NCBI RefSeq assembly: GCF_000020665.1
Contig: NC_011071.1
Span: 3,090,501 to 3,154,500 of the forward strand
Length of the DNA stretch: 64,000 bases
Direction: 5' to 3'
Origin: Stenotrophomonas maltophilia R551-3
GTDB lineage: Bacteria > Pseudomonadota > Gammaproteobacteria > Xanthomonadales > Xanthomonadaceae
In this document: positions 35,572 to 44,225 of the stretch, piece by piece
How the letters are laid out: each line of letters starts with the position of its first letter
Numbering within the stretch: the first letter of the stretch is position 1
Made by a program: the position numbers and the translations under genes
Notes under the pieces: model-generated
Told to the model about the DNA's origin: nothing
The model's input: the letters and a program-made list of their open reading frames with translations, nothing else
Database searches by the model: none

Positions 35572-36480
35572 TCAGAGGTTGAAACGACGCTGCGGCGCCA
35601 GCAGCCCGCTGTCATCGACCTGGCCCAGCCCCTGGACAACCGCGTCCGGACCAAACACGGCAACCAGCCCGCGTGGCCAGGACGGATCGCGCTGGCGCTG
35701 GCCGACACAGAAGCGGTGGACCTGGTCGGCATCCAGCTCGACCCGTGGGTATTCAGCCAGGCCGGCCGCCAGCGGCAGCAGCAGCGCGTCCATGCCGGCC
35801 TCATCGCCCGCCTCGACCATCGCCCGCAGCTGGTCCAGGGTGACCATGGCCGGCTGGTGGAAGGGCTCGACCCAGAGCCGGCGCAGCGCACTGATATGGG
35901 CACCGCAGCCCAGGCTTTCACCGAGGTCACGGGCCAGGCTGCGGATGTAGGTGCCCGAGCCGCAGGTCACGCGCAGGCGCAACTGCTCCGGCTGCTGCTC
36001 CAGCACCTCGATGGCATGGACCTGGACCTCGCGCTCGGGTGCCTCGATGGCATCCCCACGGCGGGCCTTCATATACAGCGGTTCACCGCCCTGCTTCAGC
36101 GCCGAATAGATCGGGGCACGCTGGCGGATGCTGCCGGTCAGCGGCGCCAGCGCGGCCTGCAGCGCCTCGGCACTGATCTGCGGCACCGGGCGCTGCAGCA
36201 GCACCTGGCCCTCAGCATCGTCGGTGTCGGTGGTCTGGCCGAGCACGATCTCGGCGTCATAAGCCTTGGCCGAGCCCAACAGCAGGCCGGCGATCTTGGT
36301 CGCCTCGCCGAAGCACAGCGGCAACAGGCCGGTGGCCAACGGATCGAGGCTGCCGGTGTGGCCGCCCTTCTCGGCACGGAACAGGCGGCGGGCCACCTGC
36401 AGTGCGGCGTTGGAGCTCATGCCGGCGGACTTGTCGAGCAGCAGGATGCCATCCAGGCGGCGGAACTGAATTCGGGTCAT
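35572..36480 (-). CDS. truB: tRNA pseudouridine-55 synthase
   Basis: 302 residues. TruB makes pseudouridine 55 in the T loop. The catalytic Asp46 lies in [13 protein letters not shown]. The start [20 protein letters not shown] at 36480 is typical. The PUA-like C-terminal part is present. It follows rbfA, as in E. coli. Confidence 0.97.
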   Translation of the reverse strand: MTRIQFRRLDGILLLDKSAGMSSNAALQVARRLFRAEKGGHTGSLDPLATGLLPLCFGEATKIAGLLLGSAKAYDAEIVLGQTTDTDDAEGQVLLQRPVPQISAEALQAALAPLTGSIRQRAPIYSALKQGGEPLYMKARRGDAIEAPEREVQVHAIEVLEQQPEQLRLRVTCGSGTYIRSLARDLGESLGCGAHISALRRLWVEPFHQPAMVTLDQLRAMVEAGDEAGMDALLLPLAAGLAEYPRVELDADQVHRFCVGQRQRDPSWPRGLVAVFGPDAVVQGLGQVDDSGLLAPQRRFNL

Positions 36481-36491
36481 GACAGGTACGG

Positions 36492-36514
36492 GTAGCGCCG
36501 GGCCATGCCCGGCG
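36492..36514 (+). repeat. SMAG-type repeat
   Basis: GTAG then CGCCGGGCC-AT-GCCCGGCG in the truB-rbfA spacer. Confidence 0.8.
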
Positions 36515-36562
36515 AGCGCGCAGCGCGGTCTGCATCAGACATCACGTTGCCGGAATGCAACA

Positions 36563-36582
36563 ACGCCGGGCATGCCCGGCGT
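36563..36582. repeat. GC palindrome in the truB-rbfA spacer
   Basis: ACGCCGGGC-AT-GCCCGGCGT, 9-bp arms with the SMAG core but no GTAG; forms an inverted pair with the copy at 36492. Confidence 0.65.
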
Positions 36583-36589
36583 CGCGCGG

Positions 36590-36973
36590 TTATTCGTCGT
36601 CGCCTTCGCGACGCTTCTCCGCGGCCAGCGTATCGGGCAGGTCGCGCAGGATGTTGTCGATATGCTCACCGCGATCGACCGAGTCGTCGTAGTGGAAATG
36701 CAGCTCCGGCACGTGGCGCAGCTTCATCGCCCGGGCCAGGTCCATGCGCAGGCGATAGCCCAGCTCCTTCAGGCCGGCGACGGCTTCGGCCGAACGCTCG
36801 GGCATCAGTGCGGTGACGAACACCTTGGCATGGGCCATGTCACGGGTGATTTCCACGTCGGACACGCTCACCGAGGGCAACCCATGCTCACGCACGGCGT
36901 TGTGCACCAGGGTGCCGAGTTCACGGCGCAGCTGGGCGGAGACACGGTCGGTTCGGTGGAAAGTCTTGGGCAC
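36590..36973 (-). CDS. rbfA: ribosome-binding factor A
   Basis: 127 residues from a GTG start (36971-36973), giving MPKTFHRTDRVSAQLRREL, the family N-terminus; the ATG at 37006 adds an unrelated 11-residue arm. RbfA acts in 16S rRNA 5-prime maturation and cold adaptation. Core motif VSDVEITRDMAHAKVFVTA and the late RLRMDLARAMKLRHVPELHF block are clear. The acidic tail GDDE is usual. Confidence 0.95.
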   Translation of the reverse strand: MPKTFHRTDRVSAQLRRELGTLVHNAVREHGLPSVSVSDVEITRDMAHAKVFVTALMPERSAEAVAGLKELGYRLRMDLARAMKLRHVPELHFHYDDSVDRGEHIDNILRDLPDTLAAEKRREGDDE

Positions 36974-36995
36974 GAGGGACTCTTGGTTCAGTTGT

Positions 36996-37020
36996 CGCCC
37001 GACCAACGGTCGGGCGCTAC
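36996..37020 (-). repeat. SMAG repeat cluster, unit 1
   Basis: Minus strand GTAG then CGCCCGACC-GTT-GGTCGGGCG. Confidence 0.85.
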
Positions 37021-37035
37021 TCTTGATTCAATGGT

Positions 37036-37060
37036 CGCCCGACCAACGGTCGGGCGCTAC
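37036..37060 (-). repeat. SMAG repeat cluster, unit 2
   Basis: Identical to unit 1 over 25 nt; the spacer between them also resembles the preceding sequence, indicating a tandem duplication of a 40-bp unit. Confidence 0.85.
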
Positions 37061-37066
37061 TACATG

Positions 37067-37092
37067 GTACCCGACCGTTGGTCGGGTTCTAC
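37067..37092 (-). repeat. SMAG repeat cluster, unit 3
   Basis: Minus strand GTAG then AACCCGACC-AAC-GGTCGGGT; the loop direction is inverted relative to units 1 and 2. Confidence 0.8.
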
Positions 37093-37098
37093 ATCATG

Positions 37099-37123
37099 GT
37101 AGGGCCCGACCGTTGGTCGGGCC
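37099..37123 (+). repeat. SMAG repeat cluster, unit 4
   Basis: GTAG then GGCCCGACC-GTT-GGTCGGGCC; ends 12 bp after the infB stop codon. Confidence 0.85.
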
Positions 37124-37134
37124 ACTGCACAGCA

Positions 37135-39786
37135 TTACAGGGTGCGCGGCACTTCAATACGCTCGAAGCACTCGATCTGGTCACCCGGCTTGACGTCGTT
37201 GTAGGCCTTCACCGCGATACCGCATTCGGTACCGTTGCGGACTTCCTCGACGTTTTCCTTGAAGCGGCGCAACGATTCCAGCTCGCCTTCGAAGATCACC
37301 ACGCTGTCGCGCAGGACGCGGATCGGCTTGTTGCGCTTGACCACGCCCTCGATGACCATGCTGCCGGCCACGGCGCCCAGCTTGGAGCTGCGGAACACGT
37401 CACGGACCTCGGCGATACCGATGATCTCTTCGCGGATCTCGACGCCCAGCAGACCGGAGGCCACCTGCTTCACCTGATCGATCACGTCATAGATGATCGA
37501 GAAGTAACGCAGGTCCACGCCGTTGGATTCGATGATGCGGCGGGCCGAAGCATCCGCACGCACATTGAAGCCGATGACGGTGGCCTTCGAAGCGGCCGCC
37601 GAATTGGCGTCCGACTCGGTGATGCCGCCCACGCCGGAGTGGATCACGTTGATGCGGATGTCTTCGTTGGACAGCGCGACCAGTGCCTGGCTCAGTGCCT
37701 GCACCGAACCCTGCACGTCGGCCTTGATGACCAGGTTGAGGACCTGCTGGCCCTCGCCCTTGCCCAGGGTCGCCATGATGTCTTCCATGCGGCTGCCAGC
37801 GGTGGCGACCAGGCGCGATTCACGGCGCTTGGTTTCACGCTGCTGGGCAACGTCCTTGGCCAGGCGCTCGTCGTCGACGACGACGAAGTCGTCACCGGCT
37901 TCCGGCACGCCGGACAGGCCCAGGACCTGTACCGGGATGGACGGCCCGGCGAACTCCGGCTGCTTGCCGGTTTCGTCGAACAGGGCACGCACGCGGCCGT
38001 ACTGGATGCCGCACACCAGGTAGTCGCCCTTCTTCAGGCGGCCCTGCTGCACCAGCACCGTCGCGACCGGGCCGCGGCCCTTGTCCAGCGAGGATTCGAT
38101 GACCACACCATTGGCGCGGCCTTCGTCGACGGCCTTCAGTTCCAGCAGTTCGGCCTGCACCGACACCGCGTCCAGCAGGTCGTCGATGCCCAGGCCGGTC
38201 TTGGCCGAGATCTCCACCATCTGGATGTCACCACCGAAGTCTTCGGCCACGACCTGCTCGGAGAGCAGTTCGTTCTTGACCCGCATCGGGTCGGCACCGG
38301 ACTTGTCGATCTTGTTGATGGCCACGATCAGCGGCACACCCGCCGAACGGGCGTGCTGGATCGCTTCCTTGGTCTGCGGCATGACGCCGTCGTCGGCTGC
38401 AACCACCAGCACCACGATGTCGGTCAGCTTGGCACCGCGGGCACGCATCGAGGTGAACGCGGCGTGGCCCGGGGTATCCAGGAAGCTGATGACGCCCTTC
38501 GGCGTATCGACGTGGTAGGCACCGATGTGCTGGGTGATGCCGCCGGCTTCGCCGGTGGCGACCTTGGTACGGCGGATGTAATCCAGCAGCGAGGTCTTGC
38601 CGTGGTCGACGTGGCCCATGATGGTGACCACCGGCGGACGCTGCACGGCTTCGCCCTGGTTCTCGCCAGCGGAGGCGAGCAGTGCGTCTTCGGCATCGTT
38701 GTCGTTGGCACGGATGGCCTTGTGCCCCAGCTCTTCGGTGACCAGCGCGGCGGTGTCATGGTCGATGGACTGGGTGATGGTGGCCATCACGCCCATCTTG
38801 AACAGCGCCTTCACCACCTCGCCACCCTTCAGCGCGAGCTTCTGCGCCAGGTCGGCCACGGTGATGGTCTCGCCGATCGCCACTTCACGCACCACCGGCG
38901 CGGTCGGACGTTCGAAGGCGTGCGGACCAGCGTTGTTGCCACCACGCGACATGTCGCGACGGCCACCGCTCTGGTTGCGGCCACCCGGACGACCACGGTT
39001 GTTGCTGTTGTTGCTGTTGCCACGACGCGCACGGTCGGCAGCCGACAGATGCATCTGGCCGGCGAAACGGTCGCCCGGGCCACGCTCGTTGCGCGGCGCG
39101 CTGCGGTTGTTGCGGTCGTCGCTGCGCGGCGGCGGCGGCGGAGCACCACGCGGCGCAGCCGGGGCGGCAGCCGGGGCGCGCGGCGGGCGCGGCGCGGTTT
39201 CGTCGATAGGAGCGCGTACCTTGGGCTTGCTGGCAGCCAGCGCCTCGGCAGCCTTGGCAGCAGCCGCAGCCTCCTCGGCCGCCTTCTTCTCGGCTTCAGC
39301 ACGCTCCTTGGCGGCAACCTCTTCCTCACGGGCACGGACGATGGCCTCGTCACGCAGACGATCCTTCTCGGCCAGCGCCTGCTGTTCGGCAAGGTTGCGG
39401 GCACGCGACTCTTCCAGCTTGCGCAGGATGTCGGCGCGCTCTTCGTCCGGAGTCATGGCGCGAGCACCATCCTTGACGTAGGTACGCTTCTGGCGCACCT
39501 CGACATTCACGGTCGTCTTGCTACGACCGGAATTGACCGTCACTTCCTGCTGCTTCCGGCGGTTGAGCGTGATCTTCTTTGCAGACTGATCGGTCTCTTC
39601 CGGGGCCTGCTCGGGCTTGCCGTGCGAACGACGAAGGAAGCCCAGGAGCTTTACCTTCTCGGAGCTGGTCACGACCTGGTCGGGACCGCTGAACTTCATG
39701 CCGGCACCGGCCAGCTGTTCCAGCAGTTTTTCGACCGGCGTGTTGACCAGTTCGGCAAGCTTGCGGATGGTGGTTTGCTGCGACAT
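37135..39786 (-). CDS. infB: translation initiation factor IF-2
   Basis: 883 residues. The N-terminal IF2_N domain ([19 protein letters not shown]) is followed by a charged, Ala/Glu/Lys-rich region, then an Arg/Asn/Gly-rich segment (about 240-300) and a second IF2_N block. The GTPase domain begins near 388 with [10 protein letters not shown], then DTPGHAAF and NKIDKSG; the C-terminal domains bind fMet-tRNA (C2). IF-2 positions initiator tRNA on the 30S subunit. It follows nusA by 92 bp. Internal starts known from E. coli cannot be judged here. Confidence 0.98.
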   Translation of the reverse strand: MSQQTTIRKLAELVNTPVEKLLEQLAGAGMKFSGPDQVVTSSEKVKLLGFLRRSHGKPEQAPEETDQSAKKITLNRRKQQEVTVNSGRSKTTVNVEVRQKRTYVKDGARAMTPDEERADILRKLEESRARNLAEQQALAEKDRLRDEAIVRAREEEVAAKERAEAEKKAAEEAAAAAKAAEALAASKPKVRAPIDETAPRPPRAPAAAPAAPRGAPPPPPRSDDRNNRSAPRNERGPGDRFAGQMHLSAADRARRGNSNNSNNRGRPGGRNQSGGRRDMSRGGNNAGPHAFERPTAPVVREVAIGETITVADLAQKLALKGGEVVKALFKMGVMATITQSIDHDTAALVTEELGHKAIRANDNDAEDALLASAGENQGEAVQRPPVVTIMGHVDHGKTSLLDYIRRTKVATGEAGGITQHIGAYHVDTPKGVISFLDTPGHAAFTSMRARGAKLTDIVVLVVAADDGVMPQTKEAIQHARSAGVPLIVAINKIDKSGADPMRVKNELLSEQVVAEDFGGDIQMVEISAKTGLGIDDLLDAVSVQAELLELKAVDEGRANGVVIESSLDKGRGPVATVLVQQGRLKKGDYLVCGIQYGRVRALFDETGKQPEFAGPSIPVQVLGLSGVPEAGDDFVVVDDERLAKDVAQQRETKRRESRLVATAGSRMEDIMATLGKGEGQQVLNLVIKADVQGSVQALSQALVALSNEDIRINVIHSGVGGITESDANSAAASKATVIGFNVRADASARRIIESNGVDLRYFSIIYDVIDQVKQVASGLLGVEIREEIIGIAEVRDVFRSSKLGAVAGSMVIEGVVKRNKPIRVLRDSVVIFEGELESLRRFKENVEEVRNGTECGIAVKAYNDVKPGDQIECFERIEVPRTL

Positions 39787-39878
39787 TCGGATCCTATGAT
39801 CTTGTGGGCGCCCCCCCGCATGTGGAGGTGGCGCGGATTCTACGCCCTGAGCGGCTCAGGGCCCTGTTCATTGCCGGC

Positions 39879-41390
39879 TCATTCGCCGCGTTCCAGTCGG
39901 GCGATCTCCTCGGCACGGGCGGCCAGGATCAGCGCAGCGGCGCGCGCCTGATCCAGTCCTTCGATGCCGAAGTCCATGACCTCGTCGGCGGCCAGGTCGG
40001 ACAACTCCTCGCTGGTGCGCACGCCGTGGCCGGCCAGCGCATACGCGGTGGCTTCGTCCATGCCCTTCAGGGACAGCAGGTCCTGCGCCGGCTGGCCGTC
40101 TTCAAGGCCTTCCTCGACTGCCAGGGCCTCATTGAGCAGCGCATCGCGGGCACGAGCGCGCAGCTCTTCGACGATGTCTTCGTCGAAACCTTCCACGGCC
40201 AGCAGTTCGCCGACCGGTACATATGCGATTTCCTCGACGGTGCCGAAGCCTTCGCTGACCAGGATGCCGGCGATTTCCTCGTCCACTTCCAGCTTGTCCA
40301 TGAACAGCTGGCGGGCCGAAGCCTGCTCGGCCTCCGACTTGGCGGTGACCTGGTCCTGGGTCATCACGTTGAGCTGCCAGCCGGTCAGGCGGCTGGCCAG
40401 GCGCACGTTCTGGCCGCCCTTGCCGATCGCCTGGGCCAGGCGGTCTTCGGCAACGGCCAGGTCCATCGAATGCTTGTCTTCATCGACGATGATCGACTGC
40501 ACTTCGGCCGGCGCCATCGCATTGATGACGAAGTTGGCCGGGTTGTCGTTCCACAGCACGATGTCCACGCGCTCGCCATTGAGCTCGTTGGACACGGCCT
40601 GCACGCGCGAACCGCGCATGCCGATGCAGGCGCCGATCGGATCGGTGCGCTGGTCGTGGGCGAGCACGGCGATCTTGGCGCGGTCACCCGGATCACGGGC
40701 ACAGGCCTTGATTTCCACCAGGCCCTGGCCGACTTCCGGCACTTCCAGCTTGAACAGCTCGATCATGAATTCCGGGGCGGCGCGGCTGATGAACAGCTGC
40801 GGGCCACGCGGCTCCGAGCGCACTTCGGCCAGGTAGCCGCGCACGCGGTCACCCGCGCGCAGCACGTCGCGCGGAATGCCCTTGTCCTTCGGAATGAAGC
40901 CTTCGGCGTTGCCGCCCAGGTCGACATAGATGTTGCCGCGCTCGGCGCGCTTGACCACACCGGTGATCAGCTCGCCAACGCGGTCCTTCCATGCATCCAC
41001 GACCTGCTGGCGCTCGGCTTCGCGCACGCGCTGCACGATCACCTGCTTGGCAGCCTGGGCGGCGATGCGGCCGAAATCCGGGTTTTCGATCTGCTCTTCG
41101 ATGTAGTCGCCGACATCCACGCCTTCGGCTTCGTCGACGGCATCCATCAGGCGGATCTGACGGTCCGGCGATTCCATGACCACGTCATCGGCCACCACTT
41201 CCCAGCGGCGGAAGGTTTCGTAGCTGCCATCCTTGTGGTCGATGACCACGCGGGTCAGCACTTCCTCGTCGGGATAGCGCTTCTTCGCTGCCGAGGCCAG
41301 GGCGGCCTCGATGGCATCGAAGATCACTTCACGCGGCACGCCCTTCTCGTTGGCGACTGCGTCGACTACCAGCAACAGTTCCTTGCTCAT
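39879..41390 (-). CDS. nusA: transcription termination/antitermination protein NusA
   Basis: 503 residues. Domains in order: N-terminal RNA-polymerase binding domain, S1 domain (TGVVKRAERGNIYVDLGGNAE), two KH domains (RIVVSSQ-type, IGACIGMRGSRVQAV) and two acidic AR repeats at the C-terminus (EVDEEIAGILVSEGFGTVEEIAYVP). NusA modulates pausing, termination and antitermination. Starts 4 bp after rimP stops, so the two are coupled. Confidence 0.97.
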   Translation of the reverse strand: MSKELLLVVDAVANEKGVPREVIFDAIEAALASAAKKRYPDEEVLTRVVIDHKDGSYETFRRWEVVADDVVMESPDRQIRLMDAVDEAEGVDVGDYIEEQIENPDFGRIAAQAAKQVIVQRVREAERQQVVDAWKDRVGELITGVVKRAERGNIYVDLGGNAEGFIPKDKGIPRDVLRAGDRVRGYLAEVRSEPRGPQLFISRAAPEFMIELFKLEVPEVGQGLVEIKACARDPGDRAKIAVLAHDQRTDPIGACIGMRGSRVQAVSNELNGERVDIVLWNDNPANFVINAMAPAEVQSIIVDEDKHSMDLAVAEDRLAQAIGKGGQNVRLASRLTGWQLNVMTQDQVTAKSEAEQASARQLFMDKLEVDEEIAGILVSEGFGTVEEIAYVPVGELLAVEGFDEDIVEELRARARDALLNEALAVEEGLEDGQPAQDLLSLKGMDEATAYALAGHGVRTSEELSDLAADEVMDFGIEGLDQARAAALILAARAEEIARLERGE

Positions 41391-41394
41391 TGGC

Positions 41395-41985
41395 TCACTC
41401 CGCGCGCGGCTTCTTTGCCGCCGGCTCGTTGGAAGAAGAATTCGTTTTCGGCTTCGGACGCTTCGGTGCCGGACCGGTCGGCTTGCTCGGGGCGAGCCCC
41501 AGCGCGACCCAGTCGGGCATGATCCGTGCCTTGTCGATGTTGTCCGCCGACACGACCACTTCGGCCTTGTCGACGATGAAGGTGATGGCGCCTGCGGCTT
41601 CGTCGATCGCCTCGATGCGGCCCTGCAGGCGACGACGGTTGTCCTGCGGCAGCTTCAGCGTGACCTTGGCCGACTCGCCGAGGTGACGGCCGAACTGCTC
41701 CAGGTTGAACAGCGGACGATCGACACCCGGCGAAGACACTTCCAGCGTGTAGTTGCCGCTGATCGGGTCTTCGACGTCCATCTGTGCCGACACTTCGCGG
41801 CTGACCCGCTCGCAGTCGTCGACATTGATGATGCGCTCCGGCTGCTCAGCCAGCGGCACGTCGATGTAAAGGCGCAGGGTCGCACCGCCGGGGGCCGGCA
41901 GATACTCAACGCCCAGCAGCTCCAGGCCCAGCGACACAACGGTCGGGGCGAGCAGATTCGCGATGTCGGTTGCCTTGTCGCTCAC
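41395..41985 (-). CDS. rimP: ribosome maturation factor RimP
   Basis: 196 residues, slightly longer than usual (about 150) because of a Lys/Pro/Ser-rich tail ([19 protein letters not shown]). Conserved features are [24 protein letters not shown] and [11 protein letters not shown]. RimP helps assemble the 30S subunit. It is the first protein gene after the initiator tRNAs, as in E. coli metY-rimP. Confidence 0.95.
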   Translation of the reverse strand: MSDKATDIANLLAPTVVSLGLELLGVEYLPAPGGATLRLYIDVPLAEQPERIINVDDCERVSREVSAQMDVEDPISGNYTLEVSSPGVDRPLFNLEQFGRHLGESAKVTLKLPQDNRRRLQGRIEAIDEAAGAITFIVDKAEVVVSADNIDKARIMPDWVALGLAPSKPTGPAPKRPKPKTNSSSNEPAAKKPRAE

Positions 41986-42054
41986 AGCCTGCCTTGATCT
42001 CTTGGTTGGGTGCCGGCCTTGGCCGGCGTGGAAACATGACGCCCCGGAAACGAC

Positions 42055-42077
42055 AAAGGGCCCGCTGGGCCCCTTTT
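42055..42077 (-). terminator. weak terminator-like hairpin in the rimP leader
   Basis: AAAGGGCCC-GCT-GGGCCC(C)TTT, 9-bp stem with one bulge; on the minus strand only TTT follows. It lies 70 bp before rimP and may be an attenuator or a pause signal. Confidence 0.5.
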
Positions 42078-42259
42078 CCGGAAAGACTCCGGTGACTGGA
42101 TTCCGGTTGCAACCTGCATTGCCTGCCGGTTGCGGCCCTCCTTCCGGGTGTGGACTCCCGCTGGGAGGCCGCCTTCAGGGGTACTGCTAGGCCGCTGATG
42201 ATAGCGACTGCACCGCGCTGGTGCAAGGCTTGGACCCGCCTGAAACCGGCCGCTTCGCT

Positions 42260-42282
42260 CGCCGGGCATGGCCCGGCGCTAC
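42260..42282 (-). repeat. SMAG-type repeat, inverted pair member
   Basis: Minus strand GTAG then CGCCGGGCC-AT-GCCCGGCG; faces the copy at 42300, leaving 17 bp between the two GTAG ends. Confidence 0.85.
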
Positions 42283-42299
42283 CGGCACGCCGCGCGGTG

Positions 42300-42322
42300 G
42301 TAGCGCCGGGCCATGCCCGGCG
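42300..42322 (+). repeat. SMAG-type repeat, inverted pair member
   Basis: GTAG then CGCCGGGCC-AT-GCCCGGCG, the exact complement of the previous copy. The head-to-head arrangement allows one long stem. Confidence 0.85.
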
Positions 42323-42338
42323 GATCGAGCGGAAGCGC

Positions 42339-42375
42339 AAAAGAAAAACGCCTTCGAAGCAGGACTTCGAAGGCG
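42339..42375 (-). terminator. terminator after the two initiator tRNAs
   Basis: Minus strand CGCCTTCGAAG-TCCTG-CTTCGAAGGCG, 11 perfect pairs, then TTTTTCTTTT. Part of transcription must pass to reach rimP, as in E. coli metY-nusA, if no internal promoter exists. Confidence 0.92.
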
Positions 42376-42386
42376 CATTCTTTACT

Positions 42387-42463
42387 TGGTAGCGGGGGCA
42401 GGATTTGAACCTGCGACCTTCGGGTTATGAGCCCGACGAGCTGCCAGACTGCTCCACCCCGCA
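42387..42463 (-). tRNA. initiator tRNA-fMet(CAT), copy 1
   Basis: 77 nt with encoded CCA. Anticodon CAT in the stem with three G-C pairs (GGG/CCC) that mark initiator tRNA. The acceptor end has T1 opposite T72 rather than the usual C1-A72, which still leaves the first pair open. Identical to copy 2 in the tRNA part. Confidence 0.96.
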
Positions 42464-42545
42464 TCAGAAGCGGAATTATGAGGCATGGCTTCAAAACATG
42501 CAAGCTTTTCCTCATTCATCAAACCGGTTGGCGCCGATATGAAGT

Positions 42546-42622
42546 TGGTAGCGGGGGCAGGATTTGAACCTGCGACCTTCGGGTTATGAGCCCGACGAGC
42601 TGCCAGACTGCTCCACCCCGCA
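42546..42622 (-). tRNA. initiator tRNA-fMet(CAT), copy 2
   Basis: Same sequence and same T1-T72 mismatch as copy 1; the promoter-proximal member of the pair. Confidence 0.96.
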
Positions 42623-42717
42623 CCGGAAGTGTTTGAACTGCTGCCCTACTCTTTCGAGGAGGGCTACCGCAACGATGTTCTGGCTGAACCGCTGCAGTGA
42701 CAACTCAGGCTGCGCAT

Positions 42718-42746
42718 ATTACACGAATCGCGCAGCTTTGTGTCAA
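42718..42746 (-). promoter_or_regulatory. sigma-70 promoter of the metY-rimP-nusA-infB unit
   Basis: Minus strand TTGACA (42741-42746) and TGTAAT (42718-42723), 17-bp spacing, immediately after the nuoN stop codon. A perfect -35 box. Confidence 0.8.
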
Positions 42747-42749
42747 CTT

Positions 42750-44216
42750 TTATGCAATATGCGCAAATGCCTGCTGGCACCAGACCATGATCGGGTTCCA
42801 GGCCAGGCCCAGCGCCAGCAGCGCCAGTGCATTCACGCCCAGCACCAGGCCCAGCACGCGGTCGTTGCTGCGCGGCATGGCCTCGCCCACCGGCTCATCG
42901 AAGTACATGACCTTGATGACGCGCAGGTAGTAGAAGCAGCCGACCACGGCACACAGCACGCCCAGGATGGCCAGCCACAGCAGGCCACCATTGATGGCTG
43001 CGCCCAGCACCGCCAGCTTGGTCCAGAAGCCCAGGAACGGCGGAATGCCAGCCAGCGACGCCATGATGCACAGCACCAGGCCGGCCATCCACGGGTTGCG
43101 GGCATTCAGACCCTTGAAGTCTTCGATGTTCTCGGCTTCGAAGCCGGCACGCGACAACGCGATGATCGCGCCGAAGGCCGCGGTCGACATGATCGCGTAC
43201 GCCAGTGCATAGAACAGCGCGGCGGCATAGCCCTGCGAACCGCCACCGGCGATGCCCATCAGCAGGAAGCCGATGTGCGAGACCGTGGAGAACGCCAGCA
43301 TGCGCTTGAGGTTGCTCTGCGCAATGGCCATCAGGTTGCCGATCACCAGCGAGACCGCGGCCAGGCCGGCAATCAGCAGCTGCAGCTCGGTCGACAGCGG
43401 GCCCACGCCCATCTCCAGCAGCCGGTAGGCCATGCCGAACGCGGCCAGCTTCGGTGCCGAGCTGATGAACAGCGCGATCGGTGCCGGGGCACCCTGGTAG
43501 ACGTCGGGCAGCCACATGTGGAACGGCGCGGCACCCAGCTTGAAGGCGACGCCGGCAATCATGAACACCGCACCGGTGATCAGCAGCACGCGCTCTTCCG
43601 AGTGCGGGATGGCCTCGCGGATGACGTCCAGGTGCAGGCTGCCGGTGGCGCCGTAGATCAGCGACATACCGTACAGCAGCAGGCCCGAGGCCAGCGAACC
43701 CAGCACGATGTACTTCATCGCCGCTTCCGAGGCCAGGCCGTTCTCACGGTTGCTGGCAACCAGCGCGTACGAGCACAGCGCCAGCAGTTCCAGGCCCAGG
43801 TAGACCATCAGCAGGCTGCCGGCCGAGACCAGGATCATCATGCCGGCGGTGCCGAACAGGATCAGCACCGGGATCTCGCCCTGGAACAGGTTGCGGTCAC
43901 GCAGGTAGCGCCAGCCATAGACCAGGGTCAGGCCGCTGAGCAGCACGATCCCGGTCTTCATCACGTCCGCGGCGGTATCGCGCACGAACATGCCATGGAA
44001 GACCTCCCCCTGCCCGCCCACGCCGGTGGCCAGCATGAACAGCACCACGGCCAGCGCAGCGAGCGAGAACAGGTGGGTGACGAGCTTGTTCCGGTTGCTG
44101 ACGAACAGGTCGAGGATCATCAGGGCGAAGGCGCTGCCGATCAGCACCAGCTCGGGGGCGAGCGGTGGCAGGTCAGCGGCGGTCAATGGCAGCAGCGGCG
44201 AGGTGGTCATCATCAA
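42750..44216 (-). CDS. nuoN: NADH-quinone oxidoreductase subunit N
   Basis: 488 residues with about 14 membrane helices. It is an antiporter-like, proton-pumping subunit of complex I. The conserved Lys/Glu line is visible (VLGSLASGLLLYGMSL, MLAFSTVSHIGFLLMG with K upstream). The start MMMTTSPLLPL at 44216 fits. Its stop TAA is at 42750-42752, next to the metY promoter. Last gene of the operon. Confidence 0.96.
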   Translation of the reverse strand: MMMTTSPLLPLTAADLPPLAPELVLIGSAFALMILDLFVSNRNKLVTHLFSLAALAVVLFMLATGVGGQGEVFHGMFVRDTAADVMKTGIVLLSGLTLVYGWRYLRDRNLFQGEIPVLILFGTAGMMILVSAGSLLMVYLGLELLALCSYALVASNRENGLASEAAMKYIVLGSLASGLLLYGMSLIYGATGSLHLDVIREAIPHSEERVLLITGAVFMIAGVAFKLGAAPFHMWLPDVYQGAPAPIALFISSAPKLAAFGMAYRLLEMGVGPLSTELQLLIAGLAAVSLVIGNLMAIAQSNLKRMLAFSTVSHIGFLLMGIAGGGSQGYAAALFYALAYAIMSTAAFGAIIALSRAGFEAENIEDFKGLNARNPWMAGLVLCIMASLAGIPPFLGFWTKLAVLGAAINGGLLWLAILGVLCAVVGCFYYLRVIKVMYFDEPVGEAMPRSNDRVLGLVLGVNALALLALGLAWNPIMVWCQQAFAHIA

Positions 44217-44225
44217 ATCCTGGAA

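Noticed and set aside
37006..37006. ATG at 37006 as rbfA start.
   Set aside because: It adds 11 residues overlapping a SMAG repeat; the GTG at 36973 gives the family N-terminus.
37078..39951. A 957-codon open frame on the plus strand opposite infB, and similar ones opposite pnp, nuoL and nuoG.
   Set aside because: All mirror well-supported genes and show the composition expected from reversed GC-rich codons.
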